Shown here in pieces: positions 1 through 9,412 of a DNA stretch of 19,214 nt (the stretch's first letter is position 1; each line of letters starts with the position of its first letter). The position numbers and the translations under genes were made by a program. The DNA comes from Flammula alnicola (lineage: Eukaryota; Basidiomycota; Agaricomycetes; Agaricales; Strophariaceae): assembly GCA_015499995.1 (NCBI GenBank), contig JADNRV010000655.1:1-19214 (forward strand), in the 5' to 3' direction. The notes beneath the pieces were generated by a model. That model worked only from the letters and a program-made list of their open reading frames with translations. It was not told the origin of the DNA and ran no database searches.

Positions 1-932
1 GCGCCTTGGGATTGGAAGCCGCTGTATTACTGAGTACTATATAGAGTATATCTTAGTAAGCGCCAAAATTGATAATTTAGAGATCAAAGTTTCATTCAGC
101 AAGTAGCGATTGACCTCCTATGAGTAGGTGCTCCTGCTATGGCCAGCTGTGGCCAGATTTCTTGATTCAGGTCGAGGAATCAGCGGCCCGGGCGCCTCCG
201 CTTATTGTAACTATTTGGCACCGGCACGGTACCATTCCTTTTGCAACGCATGACCGGTGACTTCACACGAACCAGTTTACTCGCGCCGCTGTTCTCCCAC
301 TACGGCCTCGTCCGCCTATCCCTCGTCTTCATATGGACCACCAGTCTTGGAACTAATGGACGGTTATCCAAGTGATATCACTGCCCTAAGCTTTGCTTAG
401 CTTGCTCTTCGCCTGCAAGGATCACCACGGTGCAGACTTCCACAGTGCTTATCATCCGGGCCAGTACAACTTCAAGCTTCAAGTGTCATATCCCTCCTCA
501 CCCAGAGATCCATATCTCATGGACTGACTGCTGTAGATTTCCCTCATTCTTTGCATGAACATGCGGCTCTCGGGTTGAACACTTCTGTCCTCGGATGACG
601 TCGTCAAGCTCACGGCGTCATATTAGTGCCTCTTTACTTCACACAGTCCCAGGCATTATGATTTCAATCCACCTAACGCACGGTCTTCGCGGTCTGCGGA
701 TCGCAGGATCCTAATGTCTTCCTTACCGAGGCAGCAACGCATGCCTTTCTATGATACTTCTTGACTCATCCGGTCCCTCCTAACTTTTCACCAACCTCTT
801 CGGAACCTAGTAGGGGCCCAGCGTAACCACAACCGGACATCGAATGTGACCCTTGTTATCGCCCTAGAGCGAAGTTTGTTCGGTCCCCACATCTCTCCCA
901 AGTTTCGACGAACTCCGTAAAGGCTCCTTCTG
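1..932. other. Gene-poor stretch upstream of the adenylation-domain relic
   Basis: No open frame here shows a recognisable family, and all three forward frames are broken by stops. Because the relic that follows starts inside an adenylation domain, upstream NRPS sequence (for example a condensation domain) could lie here in decayed form, but I found no condensation-domain core motif that I would defend. Two 13-base words near the left edge (31-43 and 135-147) recur at 6950-6962 and 6910-6922. Confidence 0.5.
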
Positions 933-2540
933 CTCGAATATATTCGCACAACGAAAGCCAATCCGCTCGCAATTGCCTTCGCATCCAATCAGAATGAACC
1001 ACTTTGTTGAAAGTCACCTACGCTATATGTCTTCAAATTACAATCAATCGAATTACAAATAGCGTCATTCTATTCGTCTTAGCCAATCCTGGTCCGATCC
1101 AGTGCATTTAGCGATATCCATATTGGTTGACGGAGGTGCCTACGTTGTCCTGGATCCTAAAGCGACAAGCACTGCCAGAGCCCTGCAGGAATGCTTGAGT
1201 TTGGGCAAACTGCACTCCCTTGTGGTCATAACCCGCACTACGTCTCACATTGAATTTGGATCTTTGGATATTGATTTCCTCGATGTGGAAGTTTATCCAA
1301 AGCTCGCTTCATGATCCTCGAACCTTAAGGGGTTTTAATTCAAAGAGCAGTTTTCCATCCGTAGCTCCTCAGCACACTGCATTTGTTTACTCGCAAGAAC
1401 ACCGATGATTCGTCATTCGTAACTCATGTCACCCATGCCCGCGCTATCAATCTCCTGCATGAATCCTTTGAGGGCTTTGGTATTAGTGAAGATAGCAACA
1501 TTTTAATCATGACGGTTGTCCGGACTCGATGTCTCAATTCTTTGGAATATCCTTGCGGTACGCCTATCCTTGTATGATTTTATGCCGCCTATTCTTATCG
1601 AACGTCGTCTAGCATGGCGGTGCCATCTGCTCGATAGATGTCGACTGAACCAAATCTCCTCGTCACTTTCTCGGTCTCCATGCTCTAAACACAACACTAT
1701 CTACAATAACACTTGCGGGTTGCCGTCACATACCATCATACAAGATGACAGTCCATTGCCAACGTTTTACAATGACATAAATATCATGAAGGTATTTATC
1801 TGATTATATTTCAACGGTGTTCAAATTTTAATGTCTTCTCTCATGCTAGTAGTAGTCACTGAAATCGTCAAAATCGACGGTGGCTTGCCTGTGAACTATT
1901 TATGGCACCACCCTTCTCGTCACTGAAGGGCGCAATACGATCTTCATATACCAACGTACAAAAATCTCTGTCCCATGCGTCTAACAGTCTAACTCATCTT
2001 CCGACAACATAGTTGCTACTGTATCGTCATGCAGTATGTCGGCGTCAAGGTGGATGCTTTGGAACGTTAGGGAAATTATATTGCCCAATCCGTCCGTACC
2101 TCGACCCTCTCGCGGCTCGCTGGGTAACTTGGGGAGCTTGAGTGTACTAGAAAACGCCATCGAATGCCAGGCCCCAGTTGGTGGGACTGTGTGTCGATAT
2201 TAGTGGTTCAGAAAATGTAATGCAAGCCCCTTCAAGTTCAGGAGCACGCCGATCTGATGAATTGGCTCAATCACAAACTCAACATCCACTCTGGCTCTGC
2301 AAAATCGTTTACAGGATTTTTATTCTGACCGACGAGATGATCCAGTTATGGATTATCGCTTGGGAATTTGGAGGGTGGAATTGGGCTTATTTTGAATATG
2401 CATGTTTTGCATCATCGTTACCCCCCACTGTTCTAAGGCGTTGGATGGACCAGATATTGCCGTACTTGGGATCTTATGATGAAGAACGTCACCTCTTTCG
2501 CTCCATGATGTGGCCACTCGAGATTACACCTTTTGCTTGA
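933..2540 (+). pseudogene. Decayed NRPS-type adenylation domain (ANL superfamily)
   Basis: An intact copy would activate an amino or carboxylic acid as acyl-adenylate and load it onto a carrier domain. What I see are consecutive fragments in changing forward frames, in the order expected of an adenylation domain. 933-1010 reads TTKANPLAIAF and ends at TGA. 1013-1060 holds VTY and INRI, like core A1. 1102-1314 holds ILVDGGAYVVLDP, like core A2. 1364-1400 holds APQHTAFVYS, the start of core A3, whose glycine-rich loop is lost. 1423-1506 resembles the A3-A4 helix. 1519-1560 holds LDVSIL, like A4 (FDVSIL). 2230-2290 holds FRS then ADLMNW, like A7 (YRTGDL). 2327-2392 holds RRDD and RVELG, like A8. 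Core A5 (YGPTE) was not found. Several frameshifts and stops make a functional enzyme very unlikely. The A8-like motif favours an NRPS-like parent over an acyl-CoA ligase. Confidence 0.65.
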
Positions 2541-3438
2541 TAGCTGCCAGTGGCATTATGTTCAAAGCGGATAACCAACGGATAACGGTGGATTTGTCAT
2601 GATATCATCACTAAACGCTAGCTGAACGGTGGAGCGGGCAGCGAAAGAGTGCCTGCGACATTGTCCTCTTTTTGAGCCCTACCGTTGAACTTGAAATAAA
2701 TTATGTTTCAAGACTTATTAATATTTGCTGCATTCAGATGCAAAAGGAAAGGACGGTGATAGAACGATTGCGTTCCATATTTTAGGCCTCTTGCATCATG
2801 ATCAAAGACATAGTGTTTATTATATGTATGGTTCAGTTGGATGTCAAGTTGCTTCTAGCGGTTATCGATTTATCTCTCCTCTATCTATGTTTCCAGGGCT
2901 GTCTGACTCCTGAGCCACGTCTCCCGATCAAATATGCGCGCTCTTGACAACACATAAATGCAATCAGCGGCGTCATTTATTTTTGAATTGCCTGTTACGG
3001 GCCCTAATTAGCCCCTTGCGCTCTGTGTCCGCACTGAAATTTTACACCACATACGTCTATCCACCTTCGACATTTTTTCCGAGTATTTGCAAATTCAAAA
3101 ATCGCGATGCATACTTCTCTTAAACCACCCCTACTCAATCAACTACTAATGCCCGAGTCCAGAGTTCAGAGGGATCACCAACATCAACGTCTGAGCGACA
3201 ATTGGCATATATTGATGGCAGACAGTGTGAAATGAGATGGAAAGATTTACGTCTCCATCTGTCCAATTGTAATCAACGATGCAACCTTTTCAAAGCCTGA
3301 AGAATCGCCCACTTTGTTCCATTTCGGGACCATGTCAGTGTCGCACAACTACCTACCTACCATTAGGGTAGCCTAGGGTCTCACGCAGAGTAATGTATTT
3401 CAGGTACAAGACCTGCCCTGACAATTCAGTCGTGGAAC
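2541..3438 (+). other. Non-coding stretch between the relic and the small gene
   Basis: The only open stretch is 2725-2913 (62 codons). It could be an eroded piece downstream of the adenylation domain, such as carrier or condensation sequence, but I see no diagnostic motif such as a carrier-domain GGxS site. The last about 100 bases should hold the promoter of the gene starting at 3511. Confidence 0.45.
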
Positions 3439-3445
3439 TATAAAT
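3439..3445 (+). promoter_or_regulatory. TATA box of the small gene
   Basis: TATAAAT lies 66 nt upstream of the predicted ATG at 3511, leaving room for a short leader of about 40 nt. Position and sequence fit a core promoter. This is inference without transcript data. Confidence 0.5.
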
Positions 3446-3510
3446 CCGAGAGGCGAGTTGTGTCGATTAGCAGATCTCCCTCATCGTACCTCCCTACCAA
3501 AGCGACAGAC

Positions 3511-3895
3511 ATGTCAGGTCAACAAGGTCACGAACACACTCAACCGGGCGCTAAGCCTCCCATGTGTACGTTCTCCATTCTCCACATGGAGAATCCGACG
3601 ACTTACCTCCTGACTCACCAGCGGCTCAGATGCAAGACGTTGCCAAAAAGACAGGCACGGAATTCGCGAAGAGCATGGGCAAGGAAGGCGGGAAGCAGTT
3701 CGTCGATTATGAAAAAAACAATGGACAGCAACAGGTCTCGGATGCTCAGCAGCAATTGGATGATGCCAAAGCGCAAGCTCAGGTCCGTTTTGACTTTTGA
3801 GTGTTAGGATTGAGGTTGAATCATACTATACTGACTTGAGCTGGCCTTTCTCTTCACAGGGCATGTGGGCGAAGTACTGCGGCTGCTTTTCTGGA

Positions 3896-3943
<48 letters not shown>

Positions 3944-4465
3944 ACAATTTCAAATGTAGGGCCCCTCCGAAGAGAGACCCTAATGCCTTGCACCCTTGCG
4001 GGGCAGACAGCAGCTTGCGCTGCCACTTGGAATCAACTTAGATTCAATACCCGGCCTAATCAGCCAAGTGAACCGACAGAGGATTTAGTGCTCTCGAGCT
4101 GGGTCGCAAGGGACTGCCTTGGCCCACTACGGCTCGCGTCTCGCCAGGGAGTTATTATAGAGCCCCAGCTACTCGGTTTCCCGTTGCAGGGCAGATGGTT
4201 CGCTGAAGCCAACCGGCGCGGATCCCCATCTGTCCCCACTCTCTGCCTTGCCAGCAACCAACCGTGTTGTGCGTCCGAGAATCGATCCGACAGACAGATC
4301 TCAGCACGGAGTTATTTCCAGCTTGGTTTCCCATATTGGTGCGCATCGGTCCAGGAACTCTTCCGCCCTCCATTTCTTAGAACGGACGGCCTCCCTCCCA
4401 GAGTGTCAACTAACGCCCCGGGGCGAACCCCCTACAAGCTCCCAGTATGGGACCGGGTAACCTAG
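3511..4465 (+). CDS. Small hydrophilic protein of unknown function with retroelement-derived C-terminal extension
   Basis: I do not recognise the family. The spliced model has exons 3511-3565, 3622-3782 and 3860 onward, with GT-AG introns of 56 and 77 nt. The frame closes at both junctions. The ancestral product is 85 residues: a polar N-terminus, a Lys/Gly/Glu-rich middle (EFAKSMGKEGGKQF), a Gln-rich amphipathic helix (QQQLDDAKAQAQ), and a short Cys tail MWAKYCGCFSGA that might be lipidated or bind metal. The codon after the final Ala was TGA, as shown by the second copy of the target site (GCC at 5041-5043, TGA at 5044-5046). The insertion of the retroelement exactly there replaced the stop with 39 T. 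The frame now runs through 13 Phe codons and antisense element sequence to TAG at 4463-4465. This adds 188 residues, for 273 in total. Whether this long form is made is unknown. Confidence 0.65.
3566..3621 (+). other. Intron 1 of the small gene
   Basis: The donor is GTACGT and the acceptor is CACCAG. Splicing joins T (3565) to CG (3622) to make a serine codon and moves frame 1 into frame 3. Without this intron the two coding halves are out of frame. Confidence 0.7.
3885..3899 (+). repeat. Left target-site duplication of the SINE-like element
   Basis: GCTTTTCTGGAGCC(T) lies directly before the T run and is identical to 5030-5044. The last T may belong to either the duplication or the tail. 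A 14-15 bp duplication is typical of target-primed reverse transcription by LINE machinery. Confidence 0.92.
3899..3937 (-). repeat. Poly(A) tail of the element (T39 on the plus strand)
   Basis: There is an uninterrupted run of 39 T on the plus strand, which is the 3' poly(A) tail of an element lying on the minus strand. Such a long pure tail suggests a recent insertion, since tails shorten and mutate quickly. Confidence 0.92.
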
Positions 4466-4933
4466 GTCCGAATTACAACCACCCGCCGAAGATCCCTGGT
4501 GGGGACCCCTTTGGGCACAGTCTACAGGACCAAGCCCGAGTCTGTTAGGCCCCTGCCGTCAAATTGCCGACTAACAACCCTTACTAATCCGGTTTATGCC
4601 AGTAAGCAGCTGGACCGGGCGTTCGTGGTGGAGGGTGGCCTGGCCCTTCTCAGGACGTTCGGCTTGTTCTATATAAACTACCCCCGCTTACTGCCCCCTG
4701 TGCTTTCGCTCCCGTAATGGGTACGACTGGTGTATCAAGCCAGCCAATTTGGGGTACGGTGAATGTTCCCCCCCGATATGCCGCGGGCTTGCCAGGCCCA
4801 GAGATCCGCATCCCACTCGGCCGGAGGATCATGACATCCAGCCTAGTCCTGTATCCGTTTACCGGCGTACAGTACCGATTGTGACAGTAACCAACTGTTT
4901 GTCACAAACTCCTTCCTTTGTAATCAGGTAGAA

Positions 4934-5029
4934 GGGATGAGCGGGAATCGAACCCACAACCTTTCCAGCAGCTGCACAGCCACCTCAACAGGTCTTTAGT
5001 GATCGAAACCACTGGGCTACTGTGGCCCC
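4934..5029 (-). other. tRNA-related head with internal pol III promoter
   Basis: On the minus strand the A box TAGCCCAGTGG (5009-5019) and the B box GGTTCGATTCC (4944-4954) both match consensus and are separated by 54 bases, long enough for a class II (long variable arm) tRNA. The T arm folds (GTGGG/CCCGC), but the acceptor stem pairs only in part (three G-C pairs, then mismatches) and I find no clean anticodon stem. It is therefore a tRNA-derived promoter head and not a functional tRNA gene. Confidence 0.85.
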
Positions 5030-5044
5030 GCTTTTCTGGAGCCT
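5030..5044 (+). repeat. Right target-site duplication of the SINE-like element
   Basis: This is identical to 3885-3899. It is followed by GAACG, so the original gene read GGA GCC TGA here, which places the pre-insertion stop codon at 5044-5046. Confidence 0.92.
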
Positions 5045-8000
5045 GAACGTTGTGCGTCGGGTCCGAACAATTCTGGTAGCGTCTATGGGTATGTCTTCCT
5101 TTGTAAACATGTGAGTATATGTATTGATATACATGCCAGAGCCATTTTCGGCGCATGCGAAAGGTGATAGGAATCCGTAAAAACTCTCTTGCAATAGAAT
5201 TAGCACAGTGGAAAATGATTCGAATAATCATAAGTCTATAAGATAGATTTCGTACCGACATGATCTTGGTCATTCGGTGTCAAGAAATATTCCGAGATGT
5301 CTTCAATCCATTCTGTATTGTCCGTCTTACTAAGGGTCGCGGATATGAAGTGCGTGCAGTTGAAGTAATACACGTACGAATGACTCACATAAGACACATG
5401 CTTTCATGCGTGTTTTGCGCGTGCTTGTTTCCACTCGAGTTCCAGTGTTCTCAATAGCGGGTGCCGGTGCTGCAGCATGCGCGGTCCCCGCTATGTTTGC
5501 CTGACTAAGTATGAGCGTAACCCTGTGCCGATGCATATTAAATATTGCTCGAAGACGCGACACGTCAGCGCGTCACTCAGCCTTTGCTTGCCTATGTTTG
5601 CCCCGAAATTGCCAAGAATGGCAGATGTCCTTACTGATTCCGAGCGCCAATTTCCAAAGCTGGTAGTATTTCATTGGATGCATCTTTTTTATGGCTTACG
5701 CTCGAGCAGGGATCTCCTGCGAAACGACTATTATTCGCGAAATTTCTATGGGCTATGCCATTGCGATATTCCAAGTACGTCAAACGTATATAGGAATACC
5801 ATTGGCAACGCTCCCCGGTGGACCCTTCGAACGTGCTATATCGATCTTGCATGGCCACAATCTGATAGTCCCAAACCTCGAGGAAACTTCATCGGATGCC
5901 ATCGATAATCTGGAGGGCGTCTAAATCTCCTTGATGCTACCAAAAGTACTCGATCTGCCAATACCTTGCTAGAGGCCAACTAGTACAGTTCTCGGTCTTC
6001 AAGTGGCGGTTTGCACTGGCATGGGATAATCCACAGCTTTTCAGGGTTCCACGGGGACGTTCAGATCCCTTTCCCTAGTTGGGAACATCTTGTGATCTTA
6101 TCGCGACAAGTTAAGAAACCTATGCTCATAGGTTGGGCTGGCCATTGTCCGCCGCTTTAGTGCGCAGTCTTGTGGGATCGCCATGGTATCTTCGAGGTCA
6201 AGCGATCACTTGGCCAATAGGAATGCTTCTGCGATGCGTTGCTGCGCAGTGCTTCCTCTGGTTCCTGTTCAAAATGTCCTTTATATATTTAAACATATAT
6301 TTGGGCAAGAAGCTTGATCTTCGATCGATATACACCAAAGCTGGGTTTGTTTATGTTCTTTAACAGTGTATCGCTTCAAGAGACATCCTCGGAATTCTTT
6401 CTCAGTGCTATAACCCTCAACCCTAAATCGTCGGTTTCTATTCTTGACGGCCGATCACTTAACAATACAAAGACATCCTGAAGCACTGCGTGATTTACTA
6501 GAACCACGTATAGTGAATGGGAAATCTGTGCTTTTGCATTAAAACTTTTACCTTTCTTTCAAGCTGTGGCTATAGCAAATGCCTTCTAATTGTCACCTAC
6601 AAAGGGAGCCGAGTATAGTTAAAGCATCTTCCCCAGCAGTGTACATGAACCATGGCAATGGAGCGATTATTCACACCTGGTGTGTACTCCCTCATATATT
6701 TTCTTTTAATGGCTGAATGTGGGTTTTATTTAGAATTCGCGGCTTTGACTCGCTGAAGTAGCGTGCATGCATCATGGCAGTCACATGGCTAGCAGCAAGT
6801 CCTGCCTCTAGCGCAGGATCAAGCTTCGGTAGCGCTCCAGTGGCTTCGGTACCGCAAAGGCTAAAGCCTACGAATGTTGGCTATGACTCGGAGCAATTTC
6901 CCTCAGCTATGCTATGGCCAGCAGCTGCGCAGACCTAACTATATTAAGTTGAGTACTATATACGGCCGTGCAACATGAAACCCTTGACTTACCATCGAAT
7001 CAAGGGGACTGCCAATCTCTCTGTCTTCTTAGAAAGGAGAGCTTCGCTCCATCGCCCAAGTCATACTCGGAGCTCAAGATCCAGATAGAGTTCGTTCTCA
7101 TAGCCAAGGATTTCCGTGGCTCGCAACATCCAAAATTATCATTGTCCAGCTATTGTGGTGAGAGACCTGGATGATAAGGAAGCCCCTATCAACAGAATAG
7201 TCCACATCTATCGAGTCATAATCCAAGTGGTCATTTACTAGGGAATTCGAAATTACATCTTGTTCTTTTTGGGATGCGGATATGTCGATAAGTTGATGTT
7301 TCATGGCGGTGAGAAATTTATGCACTCTTCTTATCATATTGCCCCACATCCCGTTCTAAGTAGGACAATTACAGCGTCCACCGAAAGTGCCAAACCTGGG
7401 ACGCTCTCACAAGGACATCGTAATTGCATTTCTTAAAATTTTAGACCGGCAACCCCCACTGTGATAATAATTTGTTTCGCCCGATCAATCACATTTAGGC
7501 GCTCAGTCAAATGCAGCAAAAGCGCCATAGTAGGATATTGCGGCCCGGAACTAAGCCTACCCCGTTATCTCCTAATTCAATAGTCCGATATCTTCGTCCA
7601 ATTTGAGAATATCGCTACCACTCGTGTAATGCGGCTGCCGCACCATGTATGTCATTAAACGTGTTTCAGCCATGCCAAGTACCGGTTACACGACGGTGCG
7701 CCCGTTTGCGTAAGTATCTTCACTTCCGGGAACGTCGCGGGTACCAGACAAGCCCGTCGGTACCAAGCTAACCGTGCGTCAGTCAGCAGTGAGCACGAGA
7801 GATGTGTTCTGTCAGCGTAAGCGCGCTTTCGAGTCATTCTCTACAACAATTAATTTTTCCCCAGTGAAATGCTATATACTCCTTTTCTGTCGGAGGTGAC
7901 AAAAGTATTAATATATGTATTACTACGATGCCGGATTTAATATCCGTAGTGAATGTTTACTTGTGGTGCACTTTCGGTCCATTCATTCCTCGTCATCACT

Positions 8001-8160
8001 CGAAGGAGAAAGTATCATAAGCGCGTAAAATGTATGGTGATTATGAGTGGGTATATGGATTATAAAGGTGTTGTATCTTAGACTGGGGAACATGACGAAT
8101 GCTTGTGGATGTCCGTGTATGTGTGTGTGGAGAGGGGGGAACGTGTATAAGGGGATATGT
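5045..8160. other. Gene-poor region without a supported gene
   Basis: The first part is the former 3' UTR of the small gene. Beyond it I see only short open frames with no family signature. The most protein-like is 5691-5924 (+), 77 codons with a balanced composition ending in LEETSSDAIDNLEGV, but I cannot place it and it has no clear start or introns. Around 6250-6360 the sequence is AT-rich. A small imperfect palindrome lies at 7922-7950 (ACTACG...CGTAGT). No tRNA, rRNA or terminal repeat was found. Confidence 0.5.
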
Positions 8161-8500
8161 GGACTTACGGTACAGTACATGGGGAGTACAAGTGTTTATA
8201 CAGAGGGAATGTACAGCTAGAATGCAGAAACGGAAAGACGGAGAATGAGGAGTGGATAAACAAGTAACCTAGATCCCTGAAAGCAAAATCTAAACTAAGG
8301 AGATGCGCAAACAAAAAATACAACCCAAGTCCGGCAGAGAATAATAAAAAGTGACTCGAGTGCCCAGAAGTAGAGATGCTGACTGTTTTCCCTATTTGAG
8401 ATTGAGAGGTGAATAATGGTGGCGTGCATGGGAGCCGACAGATCGATCCATATGGCAAGTCATGGCAAGGATGAGATATCCCGGACCTTGCATTCCGGGT
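8161..8500 (-). other. Probable 3' UTR of the small heat-shock gene
   Basis: This sequence is downstream of the stop at 8501-8503 on the minus strand. On that strand it is pyrimidine-rich, and the 97-codon open frame (8165-8458) has a Phe/Leu/Ser-rich composition typical of T-rich UTR sequence. I see no gene. Confidence 0.5.
8480..8499 (-). promoter_or_regulatory. Hairpin immediately after the sHSP stop codon
   Basis: CCCGGA (8480-8485) and TCCGGG (8494-8499) form a perfect 6-bp GC-rich stem with an 8-nt loop. On the minus strand it starts two nucleotides after the TAA. It could stall ribosomes, protect the mRNA or be neutral. Confidence 0.4.
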
Positions 8501-9329
8501 TTACTGCGAAGCAGTTCCCGCAGTCACCATGGATGCGGGTGGACTTGAAGTATTCGGGGTTCGAGCGGGTGTGGCTATTTGAGTGGCGGGTGATTTGGGC
8601 CACGTCACCGTGAGCATACCCTCATGGAGAGTCGCACTGACATCTGACTCCTAAGATAATGAAGTTAGTGACTGGTTTCTTATGATCGGATAAGGAAAGT
8701 ATGCAATGGAATGAAAGGAGGTGGGCAATTTCAAAGGGGAATGAGTCAATTGCGTGATAATTACCTTTATGCCGTCTGGAACACGTATGGCTCGTTGAAA
8801 GGTTCCGTAACGGAGCTCTTGCACAGGTAGTCGTGGTCGCTGCGGTGGAACTTCCTTGTGCTGGTCGTCGGTCTCCATTTCCCCAGATTCAAGGGCATTC
8901 GCCGTCGCAATGGGGTTTTGCGGTAAGGCTTCCCTCTGAGCGGCGCTGAGTTGAGGGGGACTCCTTTCGCCGAAGACGACCAAGTGGTTGTCGCGAATTT
9001 GGAGCGAAATATCTGTGCTCTTTATTCCAGGAAGCTCGAAGAATGCGGTGAATTTGGAGGATGTAGGATCGTCAACGAGATCCATGCTAAAAATAAATAC
9101 GTCGCAAATTGAGCAAAAATACAGAGGGTCGAGGTGCTTACCGTGGTGAATAGCGAAAAGCACCCCGTAAATCATTGGGTTGCACAACGCGAAGTCTGCC
9201 TGCTCTAATGGCTTCCAAACACTTGATGTTTGCAGCGCGGTTAACTGCTTGGACAAACGTGGGATGCTGGAACATCTGAAACGTGATGGAGTCGAACTTG
9301 GGATTTGGACGTTGTGTTCTTGTTGTCAT
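8501..9329 (-). CDS. Small heat-shock protein, Hsp20/alpha-crystallin family
   Basis: Small heat-shock proteins are ATP-independent holdases that keep unfolding proteins soluble in the cytosol during stress. The model has three exons (9329-9142, 9086-8765, 8650-8501), two GT-AG introns and 219 residues. Residues 1-63 form an N-terminal arm with an aromatic segment (FDSITFQMFQHPTF). The alpha-crystallin domain begins near residue 65, with FTAFFELPGI and LVVFGERS. A polar insert of about 35 residues follows (ALESGEMETDD), then YGTFQRAIRVPDGI. The last core strand lies in exon 3 (ATLHEGMLTVTWPK). The tail is Pro/Ser/Thr-rich and lacks an obvious I-x-I/V anchor. The ATG at 9329 is the first in-frame ATG; the open frame extends upstream to 9410 only through non-AUG codons. 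A uORF overlaps this start. The gene is divergent from the CstF-64 gene. Confidence 0.9.
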
Positions 9330-9412
9330 TTTTCTGCTCGTAGAATGATATGGCAGGCGAGAAGGTCGAGAAGAAGAGGGAGTGAATTTTGGCGCGAGTG
9401 TGGGGCGCACAT
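9326..9412 (-). promoter_or_regulatory. uORF (28 codons) overlapping the sHSP start by ATGA
   Basis: An ATG at 9412-9410 on the minus strand opens a 28-codon frame beginning MCAPHSRQ. It ends at TGA (9328-9326), which overlaps the main ATG (9329-9327) as ATGA. If transcription starts upstream of 9412, ribosomes would finish the uORF exactly on the main start, an arrangement suited to leaky scanning or reinitiation. No transcript start is known, so use is inferred. Confidence 0.5.

Larger units (their letters stand above)
3899..5029 (-). mobile_element. Non-autonomous tRNA-derived SINE-like retroelement, about 1.13 kb
   Basis: The element lies on the minus strand. Its 5' end at 5029 is a tRNA-like head with perfect RNA polymerase III A and B boxes, followed by about 0.9 kb of unrelated body and ending in an A39 tail at 3899. 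It is bracketed by a perfect 14-15 bp target-site duplication (3885-3899 and 5030-5044). Neither strand carries a reverse transcriptase, endonuclease or other recognisable protein domain, so it must have been mobilised in trans, presumably by a LINE. It is long for a SINE; most are a few hundred bases. The body could be a fusion of several modules or carry a LINE-like 3' end. The intact duplication and long pure tail indicate a young insertion. Confidence 0.85.

Noticed and set aside
3826..4026. Poly-lysine protein on the minus strand
   Set aside because: The lysine run is simply the A39 tail of the retroelement read in frame.
4934..5029. A functional tRNA gene on the minus strand
   Set aside because: The A and B boxes are perfect, but the acceptor stem has mismatches and there is no clean anticodon stem. 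The sequence is the head of a retroelement with a poly(A) tail and target-site duplication.
6410..6430. Interstitial telomere-like sequence (AACCCTCAACCCTAA)
   Set aside because: Only one exact CCCTAA and one variant unit are present, which is too little to call a telomeric repeat.
7922..7950. Palindrome ACTACG...CGTAGT as a terminal inverted repeat or operator
   Set aside because: Only six bases per arm with an unpaired centre in AT-rich DNA; expected by chance.
8165..8458. 97-codon minus-strand open frame
   Set aside because: It lies directly downstream of the sHSP stop and has Phe/Leu/Ser/Cys-rich composition as expected of T-rich UTR; no family signature.
9330..9410. Longer N-terminus of the sHSP (27 extra basic residues)
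   Set aside because: The in-frame extension has no ATG, only GTG, and an in-frame TGA lies shortly upstream. It would need non-AUG initiation.
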